Positions 1 through 5,586 of a stretch of 8,789 nt of DNA are shown here, one piece after another. A model generated the notes under the pieces. It was not told the origin of the DNA. It made no database searches and worked only from the letters and a program-made list of their open reading frames with translations. The stretch lies in NCBI GenBank assembly GCA_045106295.1, contig JBGCEI010000183.1, positions 1 through 8,789 on the forward strand, written 5' to 3'. The stretch comes from WTJX01 sp045106295. Its GTDB lineage: Bacteria; Bacteroidota; Bacteroidia; Cytophagales; JAAEPT01. Made by a program: the position numbers and the translations under genes. Positions within the stretch are counted from its first letter, which is position 1, and every line of letters starts with the position of its first letter.

Positions 1-110
1 CCTACCTGAACGAAAGTCTCTTCTTTTAGCTGCTATTTGATGACACGCACACAAACACAACAAATGCTTGAACATTCGTTATTTAGAAATTAAAAAAATA
101 AACATTGCGC

Positions 111-141
111 TTGAATCGTGTTGATTCCGACACTACCTTGC
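111..141 (+). promoter_or_regulatory. Possible sdhCAB promoter
   Basis: A TTG at 111-113 is followed, 20 bases later, by TACCTTGC at 134-141. This partly matches the Bacteroidota primary promoter (TTG near -33, TAnnTTTG near -7), but the last two bases of the -7 box deviate. It would give a leader of roughly 20-25 bases before the sdhC ATG at 170. No better candidate is visible in the 169 bases before sdhC. The call rests on weak pattern matching only. Confidence 0.3.
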
Positions 142-169
142 ACTAGTAAAAGTAAACATAACATAAATT

Positions 170-874
170 ATGAGTTCAGTTAAGAGCATTTTCGCCAGCT
201 CATTAGGGAAAAAATACATTATGGCCATCACTGGTCTTGGATTAACTCTTTTCCTTTTTGGTCATTTAGGCGGTAATTTTTTATTATTCAAAAGCGACGG
301 TGGCGAGGCGTTTAATGCCTATGCACATTTCATGAAGACTACACCTATCATTTGGGTATCTGAAATCGTGATTTTTTCCGGTCTTATTTTCCATATAGTA
401 GATGGAATAGCCTTGGTATTTGCTAACAAAAAAGCCAGACCTGTTGACTATGCGTACAAAAAAGGTGGTTCTAACCAAACGTCTTGGGCTTCCAAAAAGA
501 TGGGATTACTAGGTACATTACTACTGATCTTCTTAATTCTTCATTTGGCTAATTTCTTTATGAAGACTAAAATATTACCTGATGATGGATCTATTCCTAA
601 ATACATCCTTGCTGATGGTACTGAAGTGGCTGACTTATTTTTGATGGTTAAAGTTTATTTTCAAAACATCATTTATGTAACCATTTATGTAGTATGTATG
701 ATTGGTTTGTCTTTTCACCTAAGCCATGGTGTGCAGAGTGCTTTTCAATCACTAGGTTTAAAAAACAAAAAAGTATCTCCTATTATCCAGAAAGTAGGTT
801 TATTAATTGCTTTTATTGTGCCGTTGTTATTTGCATCGATTCCGGTGTATTTCTATGTAACCCAATCAATTTAA
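170..874 (+). CDS. sdhC: Succinate dehydrogenase cytochrome b subunit (type B, di-haem)
   Basis: This is the membrane anchor of succinate:quinone oxidoreductase (complex II), which passes electrons from the SdhB iron-sulfur clusters to the quinone pool, in this phylum normally menaquinone. The 234-residue protein shows five hydrophobic segments, at about 14-40, 59-84, 108-131, 162-187 and 206-231. Four histidines, H32 (FGHLGGN), H75 (IFHIVDG), H125 (LILHLAN) and H183 (SFHLSHG), lie in four successive segments with spacings like the haem ligands of the single-subunit, di-haem cytochromes of the Wolinella/Bacillus class. A large single anchor with no separate SdhD fits type B. The ATG at 170 gives the usual short basic N-terminus before the first helix. 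It is the first gene of sdhCAB, 82 bases before sdhA. The haem ligands and menaquinone use are inferred from the family. Confidence 0.95.
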   Translation: MSSVKSIFASSLGKKYIMAITGLGLTLFLFGHLGGNFLLFKSDGGEAFNAYAHFMKTTPIIWVSEIVIFSGLIFHIVDGIALVFANKKARPVDYAYKKGGSNQTSWASKKMGLLGTLLLIFLILHLANFFMKTKILPDDGSIPKYILADGTEVADLFLMVKVYFQNIIYVTIYVVCMIGLSFHLSHGVQSAFQSLGLKNKKVSPIIQKVGLLIAFIVPLLFASIPVYFYVTQSI

Positions 875-906
875 AAGATAAAAATCACACATTTCAAATA
901 GAGTAT

Positions 907-955
907 TAAAAAGGCTAACAGCTAATCCCTAAAAGCCAATACCTAAATTAAAAGA
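907..955 (+). repeat. Degenerate heptanucleotide array before sdhA
   Basis: The sdhC-sdhA junction reads as seven consecutive 7-base units from 907 to 955. Examples are GCTAACA (914-920), GCTAATC (921-927), CCTAAAA (928-934) and CCTAAAT (942-948). The shared core is about (G/C)CTAAAA. The array ends one base before the sdhA ATG at 957. The units are degenerate, so the period is the evidence rather than exact identity. Function is unknown. Confidence 0.6.
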
Positions 956-956
956 C

Positions 957-2900
957 ATGAAATTAGATTCTAAAATACCTAAAGGTCCTATTGCTGATAA
1001 GTGGAGTACGTACAAGTCTACTGTTGATTTAGTAAACCCTGCTAACAAACAACATTTAGATGTAATTGTAGTAGGAACTGGATTAGCTGGAGCTTCTGCT
1101 TCTGCTACACTCGCTGAACTTGGATACAATGTAAAAGCATTTTGTTTCCAAGATAGTCCACGTAGAGCTCACTCTATTGCAGCACAAGGTGGTATCAATG
1201 CAGCAAAGAATTACCAAAATGATGGAGACAGCGTTTTCCGTTTATTTTACGATACAGTAAAAGGTGGTGACTACCGCTCTAGGGAAGCTAACGTTCACCG
1301 TTTAGCAGAGGTAAGCACCAATATTATTGACCAATGTGTGGCTCAAGGTGTTCCTTTTGCTAGAGATTATGGAGGTTACTTAGATAATCGTTCGTTTGGT
1401 GGTGTACAGGTAAAACGTACATTTTATGCAAGAGGTCAAACAGGACAACAATTATTATTAGGAGCTTATTCTGCCTTGAGTAGACAAGTTGCTAAGAAAA
1501 AGGTAGAAATGTTTACTCGTCACGAAATGCTAGACGTAGTGATTGTAGATGGTAAGGCAAGAGGTATCATTGCTAGAAACCTAATTACTGGAGAGATTGA
1601 GCGTCATTCGGCTCATGCTGTTGTATTAGCTAGTGGTGGATATGGAAATGTATTTTTTTTATTTACTAATGCAATGGGTTCTAACATAACAGCCGCATGG
1701 AAAGCTCATAAAAAAGGATCTTACTTTGCGAATCCTTGTTATACGCAGATTCACCCTACTTGTTTACCAAGAACGGGAGATCACCAGTCTAAGCTGACGT
1801 TGATGTCTGAATCACTACGTAATGATGGTCGTATTTGGGTTCCTAAAAAGAAAGAAGACGCTGAAAAACTACAGCGTAAAGAAATTACAGCCTTAGATAT
1901 TGCTGAAGAAGACAGAGATTACTATTTAGAACGTAGGTATCCTGCTTTTGGTAACTTAGTACCAAGAGATGTAGCTTCTAGAGCTGCTAAAGAGCGTTGT
2001 GATGCTGGTTTTGGTGTAAACAAAACAGGTGAAGCAGTATTCTTAGATTTTAAATTTGCGATCGAAAAACAAGGAAAAGAAACTATTGCTGCTAAGTATG
2101 GTAACCTATTCCAAATGTATGAGAAAATTGCAGATGAAAACCCATACGAAAGGCCAATGAAGATCTATCCTGCTGTTCACTACACAATGGGTGGACTTTG
2201 GGTTAATTACGAATTGATGACTTCTGTAGATGGCTTATTTGCTTTAGGAGAATGTAATTTCTCTGATCACGGAGCCAATCGTTTAGGTGCTTCTGCTTTG
2301 ATGCAAGGATTAGCTGATGGATACTTTGTAATTCCTTATACTATTGGTAACTACTTATCTAACGATATTAGAACGCCAAGAATTTCTACTGATTTACCTG
2401 AATTTGAGACAGCAGAAAAAGAAGTAAAAGAAAGAATTACTAAACTAATGTCTATTAGTGGTACCAAATCTGTAGATCACTATCACAAAGAATTAGGGAA
2501 AATCATGTGGGAAAAATGTGGTATGGCTAGAAATGCCGAAGGCTTAACTAGTGCAATCAAAGAAATCCAAGCATTAAAAGCGGAGTTCTGGTCTAATGTA
2601 AAAGTACCTGGAACTACTACTGAATTCAATCCTGAGTTAGATAAAGCAGGAAGAGTAGCTGACTTAATAGAATTAGGTGAACTGATGTGTAGAGATGCTT
2701 TAAACAGAAATGAATCGTGTGGTGGTCACTTCAGGGAAGAATCTGTTGAATTAGATGGCGAACAAAAAGGCGAAGCCAAACGAAACGACAAAGACTTTGC
2801 TTATGTAGCTGCTTGGGAGCATGGTGAGAAAGAACCTAAATTACACAAAGAAAAATTAGTATACGAGAACATAGAATTGAAAACTCGTTCATACAAATAG
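957..2900 (+). CDS. sdhA: Succinate dehydrogenase flavoprotein subunit
   Basis: This is the catalytic FAD subunit, oxidising succinate to fumarate (or the reverse) on the cytoplasmic side of the membrane. The 647-residue protein is close to the usual length of this subfamily. Visible motifs in order: the dinucleotide-binding loop GTGLAG (40-45); RRAHSIAAQGG with H72, the expected covalent FAD attachment residue; IHPT (265-268); the LMSESLRNDG segment (282-291); VPRDVASRA (335-343), whose R337 matches the family's catalytic arginine; AVHYTMGG (406-413) with substrate-contact H408; and the GECN...HGANRLGASAL segment (431-448), which contacts FAD and substrate. The C-terminal helical domain is complete. 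The ATG at 957 gives the standard N-terminus. One local oddity is a run of eight T at 1652-1659, encoding VFFLF where I recall relatives having a small residue before TNAMGSN. The residue roles come from family knowledge. Confidence 0.98.
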   Translation: MKLDSKIPKGPIADKWSTYKSTVDLVNPANKQHLDVIVVGTGLAGASASATLAELGYNVKAFCFQDSPRRAHSIAAQGGINAAKNYQNDGDSVFRLFYDTVKGGDYRSREANVHRLAEVSTNIIDQCVAQGVPFARDYGGYLDNRSFGGVQVKRTFYARGQTGQQLLLGAYSALSRQVAKKKVEMFTRHEMLDVVIVDGKARGIIARNLITGEIERHSAHAVVLASGGYGNVFFLFTNAMGSNITAAWKAHKKGSYFANPCYTQIHPTCLPRTGDHQSKLTLMSESLRNDGRIWVPKKKEDAEKLQRKEITALDIAEEDRDYYLERRYPAFGNLVPRDVASRAAKERCDAGFGVNKTGEAVFLDFKFAIEKQGKETIAAKYGNLFQMYEKIADENPYERPMKIYPAVHYTMGGLWVNYELMTSVDGLFALGECNFSDHGANRLGASALMQGLADGYFVIPYTIGNYLSNDIRTPRISTDLPEFETAEKEVKERITKLMSISGTKSVDHYHKELGKIMWEKCGMARNAEGLTSAIKEIQALKAEFWSNVKVPGTTTEFNPELDKAGRVADLIELGELMCRDALNRNESCGGHFREESVELDGEQKGEAKRNDKDFAYVAAWEHGEKEPKLHKEKLVYENIELKTRSYK

Positions 2901-2904
2901 ATAA

Positions 2905-3011
2905 TTAGCTTTTAGCTTCTGGCTCTTAGCCTCTAGCTACTAAGTTTTACAAAACATGATTTAAAAGAGCTAATGGCCAAAAGCTAGTAGCTAGATGCTA
3001 AATTTAAAGAA
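2905..3011 (+). repeat. Two opposed heptad arrays forming a hairpin between sdhA and sdhB
   Basis: Block 1 (2905-2946) is six 7-base units, beginning TTAGCTT twice exactly and then degenerating. Block 2 (2963-3011) is seven units such as CTAATGG, CCAAAAG, CTAGTAG and CTAAATT, whose core is the reverse complement of block 1. Positions 2905-2938 can pair with 2968-3001 at 26 of 34 positions (my manual count), leaving a 29-base loop. The hairpin would end 11 bases before the sdhB ATG at 3013. Possible roles include mRNA processing or stability within the operon, control of sdhB translation, or simple repeat expansion. None is shown by the sequence. Confidence 0.65.
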
Positions 3012-3012
3012 C

Positions 3013-3762
3013 ATGAAATTAAATTTGAATATTTGGAGACAAAAGAATGCTGATACAAAAGGTAAATTAGCTTCTTATACACTAGACAATGTCTCAGAAG
3101 ATAGTTCATTCTTAGAAATGATCGATCAGTTAAATAATGAAATAATAGAGCGTAACGAAGACCCTATTGCTTTCGACCACGATTGTAGAGAAGGTATTTG
3201 TGGAATGTGTAGTATGGTAATAAATGGTAGACCCCACGGTCCTCAGGATGCTACTACTACTTGTCAATTGCACATGAGAGCTTTTAATGATGGTGACACC
3301 ATTTTTATAGAGCCTTTTAGAGCAAAAGGATTCCCTGTGGTAAAAGATTTAACGGTAGATCGTTCTGCTTTTGATAAAATAATTCAAGCGGGTGGATATG
3401 TATCTGTGAATACAGGTAACGCACCTGATGGAAATGCTATTCCTATCTCCAAAAAAGATGCACTAGATGCCTTTAGTTCTGCTGCTTGTATTGGTTGTGG
3501 AGCATGCGTAGCTGCCTGTAAAAACGCTTCTGCTATGTTATTTGTTTCTGCCAAAGTATCTCAGCTAGCTACTCTTCCTCAAGGAAAGGTAGAAGCAAAA
3601 GAAAGAGTACAAAACATGGTAGCTCAAATGGATGCTGAAGGATTTGGAGCATGTACAAACACTGGTGCTTGTTCGGCAGAATGTCCAAAAGAAATATCAT
3701 TAGATAACATAGCTACCCTAAACAGTGAGTTTTTAGGAGCTAATTTATCATTGAAAAAGTAA
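3013..3762 (+). CDS. sdhB: Succinate dehydrogenase iron-sulfur subunit
   Basis: This subunit carries electrons from the SdhA flavin through three iron-sulfur clusters to the SdhC haems and quinone. From the ATG at 3013 it has 249 residues. The N-terminal ferredoxin-like domain holds the [2Fe-2S] cysteines C58, C63, C66 (CREGICGMC) and C84. The C-terminal helical domain has CIGCGACVAAC (C159, C162, C165, C169) and CTNTGACSAEC (C214, C220, C224). By family convention these bind one [4Fe-4S] cluster (159, 162, 165, 224) and one [3Fe-4S] cluster (169, 214, 220). An in-frame ATG at 2995 would add six residues, but it lies inside the heptad repeat. The 3013 start has the same preceding context as sdhA (CTAAATT-AAAG-AC-ATGAAATTA) and gives the usual MKL start of the family. 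It is the third gene of the operon. Confidence 0.97.
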   Translation: MKLNLNIWRQKNADTKGKLASYTLDNVSEDSSFLEMIDQLNNEIIERNEDPIAFDHDCREGICGMCSMVINGRPHGPQDATTTCQLHMRAFNDGDTIFIEPFRAKGFPVVKDLTVDRSAFDKIIQAGGYVSVNTGNAPDGNAIPISKKDALDAFSSAACIGCGACVAACKNASAMLFVSAKVSQLATLPQGKVEAKERVQNMVAQMDAEGFGACTNTGACSAECPKEISLDNIATLNSEFLGANLSLKK

Positions 3763-3763
3763 G

Positions 3764-3834
3764 TAGATTTTAGATACTAGGCTTTAGATTTAGAGACATT
3801 AGACTTTAATGTTTAATAGGTAAAGTCTAGTTAT
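3764..3834 (+). repeat. Heptad array downstream of sdhB (TAGATTT type)
   Basis: Immediately after the sdhB stop are near-perfect 7-base units: TAGATTT (3764-3770), TAGATAC (3771-3777), TAGGCTT (3778-3784) and TAGATTT (3785-3791). A slip of about one base follows, then TAGACTT (3800-3806), TAATGTT, TAATAGG, TAAAGTC and TAGTTAT. The unit differs from those before sdhA and sdhB, but the period is the same. Confidence 0.6.
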
Positions 3835-3840
3835 TATTTA
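3799..3840 (+). terminator. Possible sdhCAB terminator or mRNA-stabilising hairpin
   Basis: TAGACTTTA at 3800-3808 and TAAAGTCTA at 3821-3829 are an exact 9-bp inverted repeat around a 12-base loop, 37 bases after the sdhB stop. The stem is A/T-rich, and the following TTATTATTTA (3831-3840) is T-rich but not a continuous T run. The hairpin is built from heptad-array sequence. It could end the sdh transcript or protect its 3' end. Weak termination with read-through into the reductase gene is also possible. Confidence 0.4.
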
Positions 3841-3857
3841 TCTCACCTTTGGTACAA

Positions 3858-3865
3858 TAAGTTTG
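3858..3865 (+). promoter_or_regulatory. Bacteroidota-type -7 box before the reductase gene
   Basis: TAAGTTTG at 3858-3865 matches the Bacteroidota -7 consensus TAnnTTTG exactly, 35 bases before the ATG at 3901. No clear TTG lies at the expected -33 distance; only TTATTATTTA (3831-3840) is there. It suggests that the reductase gene has its own promoter downstream of the sdh hairpin. Confidence 0.4.
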
Positions 3866-3895
3866 AAATTTGTTTTTTGTAATTTGTAATTTCTA
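3861..3895 (+). repeat. Heptad array (ATTTGTA type) before the reductase gene
   Basis: Five 7-base units run from 3861 to 3895: GTTTGAA, ATTTGTT, TTTTGTA, ATTTGTA and ATTTCTA, followed by GTTTT and the ATG at 3901. Its sequence differs from the arrays at 907-955 and 2905-3011 but it shares their period and position, running into the translation start region. It overlaps the end of the -7 box. Confidence 0.55.
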
Positions 3896-3900
3896 GTTTT

Positions 3901-4431
3901 ATGATTTGTATCATCTCAAGCACCAATAGAGTTCCATCTGTTTCTATTCAGGTAGCTACTGAATACCAAAAAATATTAAAGGAAAAAGGAGAGGATAGTT
4001 TCATACTTGATTTAGCCCAATTGCCTCAAGACTTTGCTTTTTCAGCTTTGTATGAGTTCAATGGGAAGAATGAAAGCTTTAATTCTTTCATAGCCCCACT
4101 CTTAAATAACGAGGTAGAACACATCGTTTTTATTGTACCAGAATACAACGGATCGTTCCCAGGTATTTTAAAAACGTTTGTAGACGCCCTCTCCTACCCT
4201 AATCCCTTAAAAGGAAAAACTATTGCTTTAACAGGAGTTTCTTCTGGACCAATGGGCACAGCTCTAGGTTTAAGCCATTTTACGGATGTATTGAACTACC
4301 TAGGTGTTTTCGTAAACCCTAAAAAAGTGAGAATACCGGGAATCGAACAACATTTCAACCCTAAAGATGGTTTCAGCTCTTCTTTTCAAAAAACAATTGA
4401 CCACCAATTGGATGAGTTAATAAAAAGATAA
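3901..4431 (+). CDS. NAD(P)H-dependent FMN reductase family protein
   Basis: This is a flavodoxin-fold oxidoreductase of the NADPH-dependent FMN reductase family (FMN_red). Members bind FMN and use NAD(P)H to reduce flavins, quinones, azo compounds or metals; the substrate here cannot be told. The 176 residues match the usual size. The beta-1/P-loop is IISSTNRVPS (4-13), binding the FMN phosphate. The signature VPEYNGSFPGILKTFVD (79-95) is diagnostic of the family and contacts the isoalloxazine ring. A second flavin loop is SSGPMG (114-119). There is no signal peptide or membrane segment, so it should be cytoplasmic. It is 138 bases after sdhB, beyond a hairpin and with its own -7 box, so it may be only loosely linked to the sdh operon. 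It converges with the PP-loop gene, 30 bases apart. Confidence 0.9.
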   Translation: MICIISSTNRVPSVSIQVATEYQKILKEKGEDSFILDLAQLPQDFAFSALYEFNGKNESFNSFIAPLLNNEVEHIVFIVPEYNGSFPGILKTFVDALSYPNPLKGKTIALTGVSSGPMGTALGLSHFTDVLNYLGVFVNPKKVRIPGIEQHFNPKDGFSSSFQKTIDHQLDELIKR

Positions 4432-4452
4432 AGAACGAATTCTCTCTTTTTT
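4422..4452. terminator. Possible shared terminator between convergent genes
   Basis: The 30 bases between the reductase stop (4431) and the PP-loop gene stop (4462) are flanked by an A-rich stretch around 4421-4434 and a T run at 4447-4453. A short stem, AAAGA with TCTTT around GAATTC, is possible. The A-then-T arrangement could stop transcripts from both directions, but the stem is short and imperfect. Confidence 0.3.
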
Positions 4453-4461
4453 TACTTCATT

Positions 4462-5586
4462 TTATGCAAGTGCCTTTTCTAAGGCTTGAGCTAATTTCAC
4501 TTTCCCTTTTTGTCTACTCAATGTAGCAAAATCAGAAGCAAATCGATGAAAGAATGGATCGTTCTTGCTGATATGATAATTTTCTACTAGCTTCAAATCT
4601 AGTTCCTTAGGAAAAGTAGTGTAATTATTCAACTGATCTTCAGTCTCTAAATACATCATCACTTGCACACATTTCGAACACTTCCCGCAGTTTTGAACAC
4701 CATCTGGTTTTTCCCAGCAGACACGCAAATGATCGTAGGTCTGAGAGATATGAGCCAAATAGACTGTCTTATCGTACCTGGAAGCTTCTAAAGCATCATG
4801 AATTACATGAAAAGACTCTGTTGTCATCAATGTATCTGGAATAGGATGCGATCCCCAACCATCAATTAACGTATCGTAACCGTCAGAAGAAGCAATGTAA
4901 TACGTATCAAATCCTTTACTAAATAATAGACCAATCATTCCTAGTGCTGCTCCATGAACTGCTTCCCAAGGATACACTGAAAAATGTTCTATTACATGAC
5001 GAAAATTAGTCTCTACAGGAATTAAATCAACTTGATATTCTTCTTGAAGCATTTTGTGATACAACGGAAAAATACGTTCGTAATTCCCTTCATGCTGCGG
5101 GAGGAAAAAATCAAAACCTTTGATAAAAGTAGCGTGTGTGATAGACCTTTCGTAAATCCCTGTTGGTTTCGATTCCTTATTTTTTGATAAGGTATAAAAT
5201 GAATCAACACCTCCTGAAAAAGTGGCAATAGTCTGCTTAGTGGTTTCTTTTTTATCTTCCTTTATTTCTGTTGGAATAATATCAATTTGCGCCAATTCAC
5301 CTTTTGAAAAAAAGACAAAATATTTTTGATACTCTGTCATATATAATAAAAACTGAGGGCTTAAGATTCCTTCTACATACATGGTTTCTTTTGTTTTCAT
5401 GGCTAAAAACAAAAGGCCTAACACATAGGCTTCCATCGTTTCGGAAACAAACGACAGGTAACTTTCAGGAAAAGAAAAACCAAGTTGGTTGTGCAGTTCA
5501 GCACCAAACGGTTGATCTAACTCATAATTGACAGTAATAGAAACTATCCCGTCAGATGTTTCAATATGAGGTTTAAATACCTTCAT
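4462..5586 (-). CDS. QueC-like PP-loop ATPase of unknown substrate
   Basis: This is a predicted ATP-pyrophosphatase-fold enzyme that would adenylate an unknown substrate. It has 374 residues. The first ~115 form a mixed domain I do not recognise. The PP-loop is TFSGGVDSF (122-130), and a conserved core follows with HGAALG (211-216), IASSDGYD (231-238) and GWGSHPIPD (243-251). A metal-site-like cluster, CWEKPDGVQNCGKCSKC, supplies C290, C300, C303 and C306. This C-x9-C-x2-C-x2-C arrangement resembles the zinc site of QueC (7-cyano-7-deazaguanine synthase), but the long N-terminal domain and the GSHP segment set it apart. I associate similar proteins with an uncharacterised family annotated only as QueC-like or hypothetical. 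Its ATG (5586) overlaps the last base of the upstream DUF349 gene's stop, as TAATG, so translation is probably coupled. No queuosine gene is nearby. The ATPase fold is well supported; the function is unknown. Confidence 0.8.
   Translation of the reverse strand: MKVFKPHIETSDGIVSITVNYELDQPFGAELHNQLGFSFPESYLSFVSETMEAYVLGLLFLAMKTKETMYVEGILSPQFLLYMTEYQKYFVFFSKGELAQIDIIPTEIKEDKKETTKQTIATFSGGVDSFYTLSKNKESKPTGIYERSITHATFIKGFDFFLPQHEGNYERIFPLYHKMLQEEYQVDLIPVETNFRHVIEHFSVYPWEAVHGAALGMIGLLFSKGFDTYYIASSDGYDTLIDGWGSHPIPDTLMTTESFHVIHDALEASRYDKTVYLAHISQTYDHLRVCWEKPDGVQNCGKCSKCVQVMMYLETEDQLNNYTTFPKELDLKLVENYHISKNDPFFHRFASDFATLSRQKGKVKLAQALEKALA

Noticed and set aside
1..75. Minus-strand open frame from an ATG at 75 to the window edge (25 codons), and short plus-strand frames ending at 29 and 40
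   Set aside because: They are too short, with no recognisable product. They could be edge remnants of a neighbouring gene, but nothing supports a call.
284..478. Minus-strand open frame inside sdhC
   Set aside because: It lies opposite a well-supported gene and has no family resemblance; it is a shadow frame.
694..909. Plus-strand open frame overlapping the end of sdhC
   Set aside because: It is an out-of-frame shadow of sdhC with no initiation context of its own.
2995..3012. ATG at 2995 as the sdhB start
   Set aside because: It falls inside the heptad repeat; 3013 has the sdhA-like start context and the family N-terminus.
2905..3895. CRISPR array
   Set aside because: The repeats are 7 bases long, degenerate and without spacers, and no cas genes are present.
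5022..5531. Open frames on both strands inside the PP-loop gene
   Set aside because: They have no recognisable domains and fully overlap a conserved gene.
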